Positions 34,614-44,543 are shown, numbered from the stretch's first letter. The stretch is DNA of 64,000 bases from an uncultured Roseateles sp. (GCF_913777145.1 NZ_CAJYPS010000023.1:62001-126000), one strand, 5' to 3'. Notes: generated from the sequence alone by a model not told the origin. Numbers and translations are program-made.

Positions 34614-36980
34614 TCAGTCGATGGGCGTGAGCTTGGCGACAGCCAGCGCCAGCCACTTGGTGCCATGGCGGCCGAAGTTGACCTGCGCGCGTGCGTCCGC
34701 GCCACTGCCCTCCAGCGTCAGCAGCACGCCCTCGCCGAACTTGGTGTGGAACACACCCTTGCCCACGCGCAGGCCGCCATGCTCCTCGGCCACCTTGGGC
34801 TTCATGCTGGCCGGCACCGGCGGCTCCACCCAGGCGGCCTTGGGGCCGGCGGCCACGCGGCCCGCGCCCACCATGCCCTTCAAGCCGCTGCCGCGCTCCC
34901 AGGCGTTCTGGTACTCACGCGCAAAGCCCGAGCCGAAGCCCTGGTTGCGCGGGGTCAGCCACTTGAGGCTCTCTTCGGGCAGCTCGTCGAAGAAGCGGCT
35001 CTTCACGTTGTAGCGGGTCTGGCCGTGCAGCATGCGGGTCTGGCAGAAGCTGATGGACAGCTTCTTGCGCGCCCGCGTGATGGCCACATACATCAGCCGC
35101 CGCTCTTCCTCCAGCCCGCCGGTGTCGGACATCGCGTTCTCGTGCGGGAACAGGCCCTCTTCCAGGCCGGTGATGAAGACCGCATCGAACTCCAGGCCCT
35201 TGGCCGAGTGCACCGTCATCAGCTGCACCGCATCCTGGCCGGCCTGGGCCTGGTTGTCGCCGGCCTCCAGCGAGGCATGCGTCAGGAAGGCACTCAGCGG
35301 CGACATGATCTCGCCGGTCTCGGCGTCGGGCACGGCGCCCGGCGTGCCCGGTTCGGCCACCTCGTCCACCGGCAGCGCCACGGCGTCCTTGCCAAAGCCC
35401 TCCTGCGTGACGAAGGCCTCGGCCGCGTTGACCAGTTCGTCCAGGTTCTCCAGGCGCTCGGCGCCATCCTTGTCGGTGCGGTAGAAGTCCAGCAGGCCCG
35501 AGGTCTGCAGCACCTGCTCGATGATCTCGCGCAAGGTGTGACCCTGGGTCAGGTTGCGCGTGGAGTCGATCAGGCCGGCGAACGCCATCAGGTTGGCGCC
35601 GCCCTTGCCGGGGATGGCGCCCACGCTCTGGAACAGGCTGCGGCCGCTGGCCTTGGCCGCGTCCTGCAGGTTCTCCAGCGTCTTGGCGCCTATGCCGCGG
35701 GTCGGGAAGTTGACGACCCGCAGGAAGCTGGTGTCGTCGTTGGGGTTCTCAAGAAGCCGCAGGTAGGCCAGCGCATGCTTGACCTCGGCGCGCTCGAAGA
35801 AGCGCAGGCCGCCGTACACGCGGTAGGGGATGCCGGCATTGAACAGCGCCGATTCGATGACCCGCGACTGCGCATTGCTGCGGTAGAGCACCGCGATCTC
35901 CTGGCGGTCCAGGCCGCCGCGGTGCAGGCCCTGCACTTCCTCGATCAGCCACTGGGCCTCGGCGAAATCGCTGGGCGCCTCGAACACGCGTATGGGCTCG
36001 CCCTGGCCGGCGTCGGTGCGCAGCGTCTTTCCGAGGCGCTGGGTGTTGCGGCTGATCAGCTCATTAGCGGCGTCCAGGATGTGGCCGAAGCTGCGGTAGT
36101 TCTGCTCCAGCTTGATGACGCTCTTCACACGGTACTCGCGCTCGAAGTCCGCCATATTGCCCACGCGCGCGCCGCGGAAGGCGTAGATGCTCTGGTCGTC
36201 GTCGCCCACCGCCAGCAGGCTCTGGCCGGTGGCTGCGCCCGGCGGACAGAACATCTTGAGCCAGGCGTACTGCAGCTTGTTGGTGTCCTGGAACTCGTCC
36301 ACCAGCAGGTGGCGGAAGCGCCGCTGGTAGTGGTCGCGCACCGCCGCGTTGTCGCGCAGCAGCTCAAAGCTGCGCAGCATCAGCTCGGCGAAGTCCACCA
36401 CGCCCTCGCGCTGGCACTGGTCCTCGTAGTTGGCGTAGATCTCCACCAGCGTGCGGGTCTGCTCGTCACGCACCTCCACGTCGCCGGGGCGCAGGCCGTC
36501 TTCCTTGCAGCCGGCGATGAACCAGCCCACCTGCTTGGGCACGAAGCGCTCCTCGTCCAACTTCATCGCCTTGATGACGCGCTTCACCGCCGAAGTGGTG
36601 TCGCTGGCGTCCAGGATCTGGAAGGCCTGCGGCAGATGGGCCAGCTTCCAGTGCGCGCGCAGGAAGCGGTTGCACAGGCCGTGGAAGGTGCCTATCCACA
36701 TGCCGCGCACATTGAAGGGCAGCATGGTGGACAGCCGGGTCTGCATCTCCTTGGCGGCCTTGTTCGTGAAGGTCACGGCCATCACGCCGGCCGGCCCGAC
36801 CTGGCCGGTCTGCAACAGCCAGGCGATGCGCGTGGTCAGCACCCGGGTCTTGCCCGAGCCGGCGCCGGCCAGGATCAGCGCGGGCTCGGCGGGCGCGGTG
36901 ACGGCGGCCAGCTGCTCGGGGTTGAGGTTCTTGAGAAGGGGGCTGTGGGCAGCAGCGTCGGCGTCGAGCGCGGGATTCAT
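34614..36980 (-). CDS. uvrD: ATP-dependent DNA helicase UvrD
   Basis: This 788-aa SF1A helicase acts in nucleotide excision and mismatch repair. It has the Q motif (LNPEQLAAVTAP), Walker A (LAGAGSGKTRVL), motif II (LVDEFQDTN), motif III (AVGDDDQSIYAFRGA), motif IV (LEQNYRSFGHILDAAN), motif V (TVHSAKGLEFDAVFITGLEEGLFPHE) and motif VI (EERRLMYVAITRARKKL). The C-terminal Tudor-like end (VFHTKFGEGVLLTLEGSG) favours UvrD/PcrA over Rep. The start is ATG 36980; no overlap. Confidence 0.95.
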   Translation of the reverse strand: MNPALDADAAAHSPLLKNLNPEQLAAVTAPAEPALILAGAGSGKTRVLTTRIAWLLQTGQVGPAGVMAVTFTNKAAKEMQTRLSTMLPFNVRGMWIGTFHGLCNRFLRAHWKLAHLPQAFQILDASDTTSAVKRVIKAMKLDEERFVPKQVGWFIAGCKEDGLRPGDVEVRDEQTRTLVEIYANYEDQCQREGVVDFAELMLRSFELLRDNAAVRDHYQRRFRHLLVDEFQDTNKLQYAWLKMFCPPGAATGQSLLAVGDDDQSIYAFRGARVGNMADFEREYRVKSVIKLEQNYRSFGHILDAANELISRNTQRLGKTLRTDAGQGEPIRVFEAPSDFAEAQWLIEEVQGLHRGGLDRQEIAVLYRSNAQSRVIESALFNAGIPYRVYGGLRFFERAEVKHALAYLRLLENPNDDTSFLRVVNFPTRGIGAKTLENLQDAAKASGRSLFQSVGAIPGKGGANLMAFAGLIDSTRNLTQGHTLREIIEQVLQTSGLLDFYRTDKDGAERLENLDELVNAAEAFVTQEGFGKDAVALPVDEVAEPGTPGAVPDAETGEIMSPLSAFLTHASLEAGDNQAQAGQDAVQLMTVHSAKGLEFDAVFITGLEEGLFPHENAMSDTGGLEEERRLMYVAITRARKKLSISFCQTRMLHGQTRYNVKSRFFDELPEESLKWLTPRNQGFGSGFAREYQNAWERGSGLKGMVGAGRVAAGPKAAWVEPPVPASMKPKVAEEHGGLRVGKGVFHTKFGEGVLLTLEGSGADARAQVNFGRHGTKWLALAVAKLTPID

Positions 36981-37196
36981 GGCGGCATTTTAAGGAGCGG
37001 GTCGTGCGGGGCGGTCGGCGGCTCGTGCTCCAGGCCGGCCGCGGGCCGAGCGCGACACTGGCGGCCCGCGCCCGACCGACCCAGGAGCTGTTGCATGACC
37101 CGCCCCGCCCTCGCATTGGGCGCCGCCGCACGGCTGCTGAGGCCTGGCCGGGCGCGCAGGTCTTTAGGATGCCGGCTTCGCCGTCATCCACTCACC

Positions 37197-37604
37197 ATGC
37201 CCGCGCCGTCCGCCCTCAAGACCTGCCCCTGCGGCAGCCCCCGCCCCTACGCCGACTGCTGCGGCCGCCTGCACCAGGCCTTCACGCAAGGCCAGGGCCT
37301 GAGCGCCCCTACGCCGCAAGCGCTGATGCGCTCGCGCTACTCGGCCTTCGTGCTGGACCTGCGCGACTACCTGCTGGCCAGCTGGCATGCCAGCACCCGA
37401 CCCGCCGCGCTGGAGCCGCCCGAGCCTGGGCTGAAATGGCTGGGGCTGGAGGTGAGGCATGCGGCGATGCAGGACGCGGACCACGGCACGGTGGACTTCG
37501 TTGCGCGCAGCAAGCTGGGCGGCCGCGCCCACCGGCTGCAGGAGCGCAGCCGCTTTGTGCGCGAGGGCGGCGCCTGGTACTACCTGGACGGCGAGCTGTC
37601 TTGA
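37197..37604 (+). CDS. YchJ-family (UPF0225) protein with SEC-C-type zinc motif
   Basis: This 135-aa protein begins with a zinc-binding motif (CPCGSPRPYADCCG; Cys-x-Cys ... Cys-Cys) and continues with an NTF2-like YchJ domain (QALMRSRYSAFVL, LGLEVRHA..GTVDFVARSK, ERSRFVREGGAWYYLDGEL). The family is of unknown function. Its stop overlaps the TruC-like start as TTGA. A -10-like TAGGAT lies 26 nt upstream (37165-37170), and no Shine-Dalgarno is evident. Confidence 0.88.
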   Translation: MPAPSALKTCPCGSPRPYADCCGRLHQAFTQGQGLSAPTPQALMRSRYSAFVLDLRDYLLASWHASTRPAALEPPEPGLKWLGLEVRHAAMQDADHGTVDFVARSKLGGRAHRLQERSRFVREGGAWYYLDGELS

Positions 37605-38308
37605 CGCTGCCCCTGCTGTTCCGCGACGAGCATCTGGTCGCGATCAACAAGCCGCCGGGCCTGCTGGTGCACCGCACCGCGCTGGCCGCACACGAGGACG
37701 AGGCCGCGTTGCAGCAGCTGCGCGACCAGCTGGGCCAGCCGGTCTGGCCGGTGCACCGGCTGGACCGCGGCACCTCGGGCCTGCTGCTGTTCGCGCTCAG
37801 CGCCGAGGCCGCGTCGCGCCTGGGCGCGATGTTCGAGCAGGGACGGATGGCCAAGCGCTACCTGGCCCTGGTGCGCGGCTGGCCCGCGGCCGAGGCCGGC
37901 CTGGTGGACCACCCGCTGGCGCGCGACCCCGAGCTGCCATCGGCCGGCCAGCCACTGCTGGACGCGCAGACGCGCTGGCAGGTACTGGAACGCATGACCT
38001 GGCCCGTGGCCACGCAGCCAGGCTTTGCCACCACCCGGGTCGCGCTGCTGGCGGCCGAGCCGCTGCAGGGCCGGCGCCACCAGATACGCCGCCACCTCAA
38101 GCACATAGCCCACCCCCTCATCGGCGACGCCACCCACGGCAAGGGCCCGCTGAACCGAGCGCTGGCCGACTACCTGGGCCGGCAGCGGCTGTGGCTGCAC
38201 GCCGAGCAGCTGAGGCTGTGCCACCCCTTCAGCGGGCAAGACCTGGCGCTGCGCTGCGACGCCGGCTGGACCTGGCCGGCCCATCCTCAGCCCGCCTGCA
38301 CTCCCTAG
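37601..38308 (+). CDS. truC: RluA-family pseudouridine synthase, TruC-like
   Basis: This 235-aa protein starts at TTG 37601, overlapping the YchJ stop (TTGA). The catalytic motif HRLDRGTSG holds Asp55. INKPPGLLVH and GRRHQIRRHLKHIAHPLIGD are the other RluA-family signatures. Length and lack of an S4 domain fit TruC (tRNA Psi65). Without an ATG, coupling to YchJ translation is probable. Confidence 0.85.
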   Translation: MTLPLLFRDEHLVAINKPPGLLVHRTALAAHEDEAALQQLRDQLGQPVWPVHRLDRGTSGLLLFALSAEAASRLGAMFEQGRMAKRYLALVRGWPAAEAGLVDHPLARDPELPSAGQPLLDAQTRWQVLERMTWPVATQPGFATTRVALLAAEPLQGRRHQIRRHLKHIAHPLIGDATHGKGPLNRALADYLGRQRLWLHAEQLRLCHPFSGQDLALRCDAGWTWPAHPQPACTP

Positions 38309-38432
38309 CCCCCGACGGACCATCGGCCGGCAAGGCCGCCTGTGCCCACGCGGACGCAGACCATCGCAGGCCACGGGCGGCCCTCGGCGCGCGGCGGCAG
38401 CATGCGCCATCCGTCAACGCCCAAGTCCCGCC

Positions 38433-38912
38433 ATGAAACTGATCGCCCCCCTGTTGCTGAGCCTGGCCCTGGCCATGCCTGCCCTGGCCGCCCCGCCGAC
38501 CGACGAGGGCGCGGCGAGCGCGCTGAACGAGCGCATCGCCGCACTGGATGGCCAGGTCTTCGACGCCTTCAACCGCTGTGCCGAGCCCGGCCAGCTGGAG
38601 CGACATGCGAGCTTCTTTGCCGAGGGCGTCGAGTTCTATCACGACCAGGGCGGCGTCACCTGGAACCGCGATGACATGCTGGCCAACACGCGCCGCTACG
38701 TCTGCGGCCACTTCCGCCGCGAGCTGGTGCCCGGCAGCCTGCGCGTCTATCCGGTGAAGGGCTTCGGCGCCATCGCGCAGGGCGTGCATCGCTTCTGCCA
38801 GACCGGTGCGGACCGCTGCGAGGGCGCGGCCGACTTCCTCATCATCTGGCAGCGCGACGGCGAGCGCTGGCTCATCACCCGCGTGGTCAGCTACGGCCAC
38901 CGGGCGCTGTAG
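38433..38912 (+). CDS. Secreted NTF2-like (DUF4440/SnoaL-type) protein
   Basis: This 159-aa protein has a signal peptide (1-19). The mature region has an NTF2-like pattern: QVFDAFNRCAEPGQLERHASFFAEGVEFYHDQGG..WNRDDML and LIIWQRDGERWLITRVVSYGH. Three Cys may be redox or disulfide related. No catalytic motif is apparent. It converges with the chemoreceptor gene 5 bases away. Confidence 0.75.
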   Translation: MKLIAPLLLSLALAMPALAAPPTDEGAASALNERIAALDGQVFDAFNRCAEPGQLERHASFFAEGVEFYHDQGGVTWNRDDMLANTRRYVCGHFRRELVPGSLRVYPVKGFGAIAQGVHRFCQTGADRCEGAADFLIIWQRDGERWLITRVVSYGHRAL

Positions 38913-38917
38913 CCGGC

Positions 38918-40351
38918 TCAGGCGCGGGTCTGGAAGGCCGAGACCTCGCCGCTGAGACGCCGGGCCTGGTCCCGCAGGCTCTCCGCCGCGGCGGCGGACT
39001 GCTCCACCAGCGCCGCGTTCTGCTGTGTGGACTGATCCAGCGCGGCGATCGCCTGATTCACGCGTGCGATGCCATCGCTCTGCTCGGCCGCCGAGCCGGC
39101 GATGTCACCGATCAGCTGCGCCACCTTGGCCACCGAGGCCTCGATCTCGCGCATCGCCTCGCCGGCGCTGCCCACCAGGCTGGAGCCCTCGGCCACCTGT
39201 TCGGTGGACTGGGCGATCAGGCGCTTGATGTCCCGCGCCGCCTCGGCGCTGCGCTGGGCCAGCGCCCGCACCTCGCTGGCCACCACCGCAAAGCCACGGC
39301 CCTGCTCGCCCGCGCGGGCGGCTTCAACGGCAGCGTTCAGCGCCAGGATGTTGGTCTGGAAGGCGATGGAGTCGATCAGGCCGGTGATGTCGGCGATGCG
39401 GCTGGCGCTGCCATCTATGGCCTGCATGGTCGCGATCACCTGCTGCACCACGCCCGAGCCGCGCTGCGCCGACTCGGCCGCACCGCCGGCCAGCGCATGG
39501 GCCTCGCGGGCCGAACCCGCGGTCTGGCCCACGGCCTGGGTGAGTCCGTCCATCTGCGACGCGGTGGACTGCAGGCTGGCGGCGGTCTGCTCGGTGCGCA
39601 CCGACAGGTCCTGGTTGCCGGCGGCGATCTCGGCGCTGGCACCATCGATGCTGATTGCCGCCAGCTTGACCTGGTGCACAACGCCATGGATGCGCTCCAG
39701 CACCTGCTGCAGCCGGCCGGCCATGCCCACGGTCGCATGCACGCTGGTGTCCAGGCGGATGACGTCGTCGGCCGCCACATGCTCCACCAGCGTCACCAGC
39801 CCGATCTGCTCCTGGGCACGCTTGAACATCTCCACCGCAATCAGGCACTCCAGACCCGCCTGCGCGACCACATAGCCAGCGTGCAGCATCACGCGCGGGA
39901 AGCCGGCCTCGGACAGGCAGAACACGCCCACGCCCCCGGCCTGCAGGCGATCGAACAGCACGTGGTGAACCGCGATCGCCAGCGCGGCGCTCAGGATGGG
40001 TGCCCAGTGCCGGTAGACCAGCAGAAAGGCCAGCGTCACGAAGACACCGAAATGCAGCTCCAGCAGGCCTCGGCCCAGCTGGATGTGCAGCGCCACCATG
40101 GCCATGGCCAGCACGGCCATCAGGTTGGCGCCCAGCAGGCCGTCGCCCCACAGCCGATGGGTCAACACGCTGAGACCGAACAGCCCCAGGCCCAACAGCA
40201 GCGCCAGGCCCATGTCACCGAAATACATGCCCAGCGCCAGCGCCAGCAGCAGGAACAGGCCCTGGCACACCAGCAGCAGCAGACTGGCCTGACGCCAGAT
40301 GGCCTGCTGGCCGCCGGAGGTCACGGGGCGGGACGCAGCAACGGAATTCAT
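38918..40351 (-). CDS. Methyl-accepting chemotaxis protein with multi-pass membrane input
   Basis: This 477-aa protein has about five transmembrane helices in residues 15-150 and no large periplasmic loop, followed by the signalling domain (hairpin tip [43 protein letters not shown]). No HAMP domain is seen. The membrane module has paired His (IAVHHVLFD) and may bind heme or a metal, which is inference. The start has a Shine-Dalgarno AGGAG 5 nt upstream. The AT-rich region before it (40361-40393) likely holds the promoter. Confidence 0.88.
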   Translation of the reverse strand: MNSVAASRPVTSGGQQAIWRQASLLLLVCQGLFLLLALALGMYFGDMGLALLLGLGLFGLSVLTHRLWGDGLLGANLMAVLAMAMVALHIQLGRGLLELHFGVFVTLAFLLVYRHWAPILSAALAIAVHHVLFDRLQAGGVGVFCLSEAGFPRVMLHAGYVVAQAGLECLIAVEMFKRAQEQIGLVTLVEHVAADDVIRLDTSVHATVGMAGRLQQVLERIHGVVHQVKLAAISIDGASAEIAAGNQDLSVRTEQTAASLQSTASQMDGLTQAVGQTAGSAREAHALAGGAAESAQRGSGVVQQVIATMQAIDGSASRIADITGLIDSIAFQTNILALNAAVEAARAGEQGRGFAVVASEVRALAQRSAEAARDIKRLIAQSTEQVAEGSSLVGSAGEAMREIEASVAKVAQLIGDIAGSAAEQSDGIARVNQAIAALDQSTQQNAALVEQSAAAAESLRDQARRLSGEVSAFQTRA

Positions 40352-40461
40352 GATCGCTCCTGAATTATTTATGAGCGAATTTTCCTTTTTAACACCAGAA
40401 CCCACCAGATCACGGCCAGGCGCGACTGCGTACTCTGCCCGCCTTTGGTCCACCTTGTTCA

Positions 40462-40482
40462 GCCGCCGGCCACGCCGGCGGC
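40462..40482 (-). terminator. Hairpin after the first CocE-type gene (possible terminator)
   Basis: A 9-bp perfect GC-rich stem (40462-40470/40474-40482, loop CAC) lies 8 bases after the stop of the hydrolase gene. No U-run follows, so termination is not certain. Confidence 0.4.
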
Positions 40483-40489
40483 CGTGACC

Positions 40490-42448
40490 TCAACGCCCCG
40501 CGGGCAGCACCTGCAACTCCAGCCCCGAGGCCTGGCCGGCCCAGCGATAGAGCTTCTGCGTGGCGGGCTGGAAGTCCTCGGGCCGCGCGCTGCGTATCGA
40601 TACAAAGGTCTGCGGGTTGCGGTCAATCAGCGGGAACCAGCTGCTCTGCACCTGCACCATGATGCGGTGGCCACGGCGGAAGCTGTGGTTCACGTCCTGC
40701 AGCGTGACCCTCAGCTCCTCCACCTGACCCGGCACCATGGCCTCGGGCTGTTCGAAGCTCTTGCGGAAGCGCCCGCGCAGCGGGTCGCCGCGCACCAGTT
40801 GCTGGTAGCCGGCCAGCGGCGACTGCGGCGCGTCCGCATCCTCGCCACGCTTGCGCTTGGCCGCGGCATCCTCGTCCAGCTCATTCGGGTAGACATCGAT
40901 GAGCTTGACCACCCAGTCGGCGTCCGTGCCGCTGGTGGACGCGAACAGGCGCGCGACGATGGGGCCGGCCACGGTCAGGTCCTCTTCCAGCACCTCGCTG
41001 CGGTAGGTCAGCACGTCGGGGCGGCTGCTGGCGAAGCGCTGGTCGGCCACCATGTACTCGCGTGGCATGCCCATCGCGGTATAGCCCACGAAGGGCACCG
41101 GCTTGGCCGGATCGCTGACCCAGCTGTCGAAAGCCGGCTCGGCCGCCGTGGGCGGCGTGAAGCTGAGCCGTCCGCCCGGTGCGAAGTACAGCGTGCGCGG
41201 CTGGGCGGCCTTGGGTGGCCAGGCGTCATAGCGGCGCCAGACATTGGTGCCAGTCTCGAACACCGTGGCCTTGGCGATGGGCTCGGCCTTGGACGCCTTG
41301 TCGGCCGGTGCACCCCGCAGGTGCTGCTCGAAGAAGGGCAGCAGCACCTCCTTCTGGAACTGCTCGGAGGTCGGCTGGTCGAACTTCACACGGCCCAGCG
41401 AGCGCCCCGGCCCACCCACCCAGCCGCCGTGCGACCAGGGGCCCATCACCAGGCGGTTGTCGGTGGCCGGGCTCTGGCGCGCGATCGCGCGGTGTATGGC
41501 CAGCGGGCCGGCCAGGTCCTCGGCGTCGAACCAGCCGCCCACGGTCAGCACCGCCACGCGTATGTTCTTCAGATGCGGGATCAGGTTGCGCGACTGCCAG
41601 AACGCGTCATAGCGGTCGTGCTGCAGTTGCTGGTCGAAATAGGGGTTGGCAACGCCGTCCTTCGCCAGACGGGCGGACAGCGCGTCCAGGTTGCCCGCGT
41701 GCAGGAAGAACTCGTAGCCGTCGGGCGTGCCGTAGTCGAACTCGCTCCAGCGCTTGGGGCCGGCCGTGGGCGTCTGCTGCGGCTTGAAGAAGGTGTAGAA
41801 GCCGAAGTTGGCCGCCAGCATGAAGGCGCCGCCGTGGTAGCTGTCGTCACCCATGAAGAGGTCGGCGATGGGCGCCTGCGGCGACGCGGCCTTGATGGCC
41901 GGGTGGGAGTCGATGATGGACGCCGCCGTGTAGAAGCCCGGGTAGGAAATGCCCCACAGCCCCACGCGGCCGTTGTTGCCCGCCACATGGGTGATCAACC
42001 ACTGCACGCTGTCATGCGTGTCGCTGCTCTCGTCCACGTCGGCCGGGCTCTTCTTCAGATCCCGGGCTGGCGTCATCTCGATGAACTCGCCCTCGGACTG
42101 GAAGCGACCGCGCACGTCCTGGCACACGAAGATGTAGCCGGCCTTCAGGAAGTCCTCGTTGGGCGCGAGCTGGCGCAGGCCCTCCAGGCGGTCCACACCA
42201 TAGGGCCCGCAGCCATAGGGCGTACGGTTCATCAGCAGCGGATAGGCCTTGCCGCCCTGCCCCGTGTCCTTGGGGACATAGACCGCGGTGAACAGCGTCT
42301 TGCCGTCGCGCATGGGCACACGGTATTCGTACTTGGTGTAGTGCTCGCGCGGATCAAGGCGCGGCTTGCTTGGCTCGTCATCGGCGTGCGCCGCACCCGA
42401 CAGCAACAGGCCGGCGGCGAGGGCCGCCAGCGTGGGTTTCAACAGCAT
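40490..42448 (-). CDS. Secreted CocE/NonD (X-Pro dipeptidyl-peptidase S15) hydrolase, copy 1
   Basis: This 652-aa protein has a signal peptide (1-22). The alpha/beta hydrolase domain carries nucleophile Ser168 in GISYPG. A cap region and a C-terminal jelly-roll (X-Pro dipeptidyl-peptidase C-terminal-like) domain follow (VAGPIVARLFASTSGTDADWVVKLIDVYP, LRVTLQDVNHSFRRGHRIMVQVQSSWFP). It is expected to cleave acyl esters or X-Pro peptides in the periplasm. It is a tandem paralogue of the next gene; a 92-base tract around the nucleophile is identical in both. Confidence 0.9.
   Translation of the reverse strand: MLLKPTLAALAAGLLLSGAAHADDEPSKPRLDPREHYTKYEYRVPMRDGKTLFTAVYVPKDTGQGGKAYPLLMNRTPYGCGPYGVDRLEGLRQLAPNEDFLKAGYIFVCQDVRGRFQSEGEFIEMTPARDLKKSPADVDESSDTHDSVQWLITHVAGNNGRVGLWGISYPGFYTAASIIDSHPAIKAASPQAPIADLFMGDDSYHGGAFMLAANFGFYTFFKPQQTPTAGPKRWSEFDYGTPDGYEFFLHAGNLDALSARLAKDGVANPYFDQQLQHDRYDAFWQSRNLIPHLKNIRVAVLTVGGWFDAEDLAGPLAIHRAIARQSPATDNRLVMGPWSHGGWVGGPGRSLGRVKFDQPTSEQFQKEVLLPFFEQHLRGAPADKASKAEPIAKATVFETGTNVWRRYDAWPPKAAQPRTLYFAPGGRLSFTPPTAAEPAFDSWVSDPAKPVPFVGYTAMGMPREYMVADQRFASSRPDVLTYRSEVLEEDLTVAGPIVARLFASTSGTDADWVVKLIDVYPNELDEDAAAKRKRGEDADAPQSPLAGYQQLVRGDPLRGRFRKSFEQPEAMVPGQVEELRVTLQDVNHSFRRGHRIMVQVQSSWFPLIDRNPQTFVSIRSARPEDFQPATQKLYRWAGQASGLELQVLPAGR
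41868..41959. repeat. 92-bp identical tract, copy A
   Basis: This stretch is identical to 43924-44015. It encodes residues 164-194 around the nucleophile Ser168 of the first hydrolase. The flanks differ, so recent gene conversion or a young duplication under selection is possible. Confidence 0.9.
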
Positions 42449-42527
42449 GGGAACTCCGGCAGGGAGGGATGAGGCGAGCCGCCCGACGGCAGTCTCGCCC
42501 GCATGGGTTCAGGACATCGGGGCAGGG

Positions 42528-44504
42528 TCAGGGCTTGCTCGGCGGCGCAACCGGCATAGCGGCCGGCAGCACGCGCAGCTCCAGCGACGAGGCCTGGGCG
42601 CCGCCACGAAACACGGTCTGCGTCGCGCTGCGGAAGTCCTCCGGCCGGGCGCTGCGTATGCGCACAAAGCTCTGCGGGTTGCGGTCTATCAGCGGGAACC
42701 AGCTGCTCTGCACCTGCACCATCAGCCGGTGGCCGCGGCGGAAGGCATGGTTCACATCCGGCAGCTCGAAGTGGATCTTCTCCACCCGGCCCGGCACCAG
42801 CGGCTCAGGCTGGTCGAAACCATGGCGGAAGCGTGCGCGCAACGGGTCGCCGCGCACCAGCTGCTGGTAGCCGCCGAAATTGGGCTGGGGTGGCGGCGGG
42901 TCGCTGGGCACGTCACGGTTGCGAGCCGCCGGCTCGGGGCCGGCCTCGGGCGGGTGCACGTCGATGAGCTTGACGACGAAGTCCGCGTCCGTGCCGGTGC
43001 TGGCCACGAACAGGTCCACGCCCACGGGACCGGCGACGGTCAGGTCCTGCTCCAGCACCTCGGTCTGGTAGACCAGCACGTCGGGGCGGGTGGCGGCAAA
43101 GCGCTGGTCCGCCACCATGTACTCCTGCGGCATGCCCAGCGCCGCATAGCCGATGAAGGGCACGGGACGGTTCGGGTCGCTGACATAGGCGTCGCTGCCG
43201 GCCTCGGCGCCGGGCGCCTCGAAGCTGAGCCGGCCGCCGTCACGCAGATAGAGCTTGCGCGGCTGGGCCGCCTGCGGCGGCCAGGCCTCGTAGCGGCGCC
43301 AGACATTGGTGCCGGTCTCGAACACCGTGGCCTCGGCCAGCTTGGCGTCGGGCCCGCCGCGCAGATGCTGCTCGAAGAAGGGCAGCAGCACCTGCTTCTG
43401 GAACCACTCGCTGTTGTTCATGTCGAAGCTGATCGCGCCCAGTTGCCTGCCCAGGCCGCGCATCCAGCCGCCATGCACCCAGGGGCCCATCACCAGGCCG
43501 TTGCGGGTGCCGGGGTTCTGCGCCTTGATCGCGCGGTAGATGGCCAGCGGGCCGGACAGATCTTCCGCATCGAACCAGCCGCCCACGGTCAGCACCGCGG
43601 CGCGGATGTTCTTCAGATGCGGCGTGAGCTGGCGCGAGCGCCAGAAGTCATCCAGCGTGTCGTGCTCGATCAGCTCGTCGAACAGCGGATTGCGCGCCGG
43701 CTTGCCCGGCTCGCCGCCGGCAAAGCTCTGCGCGATCGCATCCAGGTTGCCGAGCTTGAGGAAGTAGTCGTAGGCGTCGCGGCTGCCGTAGTCGAAGCTG
43801 GGCCAGCTCTTGGCGCCGTTGGTGGGGCCGTCCTGCAGCCGGTAGCCGGTGTAGAAGCCGTAGTTGTGGGCCAGCATCAGCGCGCCACCGTGGTAGCCGT
43901 CATCGCGCTGGTAGTAGTCGGCAATGGGCGCCTGCGGCGACGCGGCCTTGATGGCCGGGTGGGAGTCGATGATGGACGCCGCCGTGTAGAAGCCCGGGTA
44001 GGAAATGCCCCACAGGCCCACCCGGCCGTTGTTGCCCGCCACATGGGTGATCAGCCACTGCACGCTGTCGTGCGTGTCGGTGCTCTCGTCCACGTCGGCC
44101 GGGCCGCGCTTGGCGGCCAGGTGCGGCGTCATCACCCGCCACTGGCCTTCGGACTGGTAGCGGCCGCGCACGTCCTGGCACACGAAGATGTAGCCGGCCT
44201 TCATGAAGTCGCCATGGGGTGCGAGACGGCGCATGCTGTTGCGGTCCACACCATAGGGCCCGCAGCTGTAGGGCGTGCGGGTCATCAAGAGCGGATAGGT
44301 CTTGCCGCCCTGCCCCGCGTCCTTGGGCACGTAGACCACGGTGAACAGCGTCTTGCCGTCGCGCACCGGCACGCGGTACTCGTACTTGGTGTAGTGCTCG
44401 CGGGGCTCGTAGGTGGGTGCCTCGGCGGCCGCGGCCGGCTTGGGTTGGGCCTGGGCGAGGCCGGCTGCGGCAGCCAGGGCCAGCAGCGCAAAGGAAGGCA
44501 ACAT
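42528..44504 (-). CDS. Secreted CocE/NonD (X-Pro dipeptidyl-peptidase S15) hydrolase, copy 2
   Basis: This 658-aa protein has a signal peptide (about 1-20) and the same architecture as its neighbour: nucleophile Ser168 (GISYPG), cap region, and a C-terminal beta domain (VAGPVGVDLFVASTGTDADFVVKLIDVHPPE). The two are clearly paralogous from residue 36 onward and share local DNA identity. It is 79 bases upstream of copy 1, likely one operon. A GGGAGATCC-type Shine-Dalgarno precedes 44504. Substrates may differ between the copies, since the middle and the C-terminal domain have diverged. Confidence 0.9.
   Translation of the reverse strand: MLPSFALLALAAAAGLAQAQPKPAAAAEAPTYEPREHYTKYEYRVPVRDGKTLFTVVYVPKDAGQGGKTYPLLMTRTPYSCGPYGVDRNSMRRLAPHGDFMKAGYIFVCQDVRGRYQSEGQWRVMTPHLAAKRGPADVDESTDTHDSVQWLITHVAGNNGRVGLWGISYPGFYTAASIIDSHPAIKAASPQAPIADYYQRDDGYHGGALMLAHNYGFYTGYRLQDGPTNGAKSWPSFDYGSRDAYDYFLKLGNLDAIAQSFAGGEPGKPARNPLFDELIEHDTLDDFWRSRQLTPHLKNIRAAVLTVGGWFDAEDLSGPLAIYRAIKAQNPGTRNGLVMGPWVHGGWMRGLGRQLGAISFDMNNSEWFQKQVLLPFFEQHLRGGPDAKLAEATVFETGTNVWRRYEAWPPQAAQPRKLYLRDGGRLSFEAPGAEAGSDAYVSDPNRPVPFIGYAALGMPQEYMVADQRFAATRPDVLVYQTEVLEQDLTVAGPVGVDLFVASTGTDADFVVKLIDVHPPEAGPEPAARNRDVPSDPPPPQPNFGGYQQLVRGDPLRARFRHGFDQPEPLVPGRVEKIHFELPDVNHAFRRGHRLMVQVQSSWFPLIDRNPQSFVRIRSARPEDFRSATQTVFRGGAQASSLELRVLPAAMPVAPPSKP
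43924..44015. repeat. 92-bp identical tract, copy B
   Basis: This stretch is identical to 41868-41959 and encodes residues 164-194 of the second hydrolase. Confidence 0.9.
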
Positions 44505-44543
44505 GGATCTCCCGGGGTCTTGAGATGAAGGCTGGACGGCGGT

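Noticed and set aside
40369..40393. FliA (sigma-28) promoter before the chemoreceptor
   Set aside because: GCTCATAA resembles the -10 box, but the distance to the TAAA is 11 instead of 15 bases, so the match is poor.
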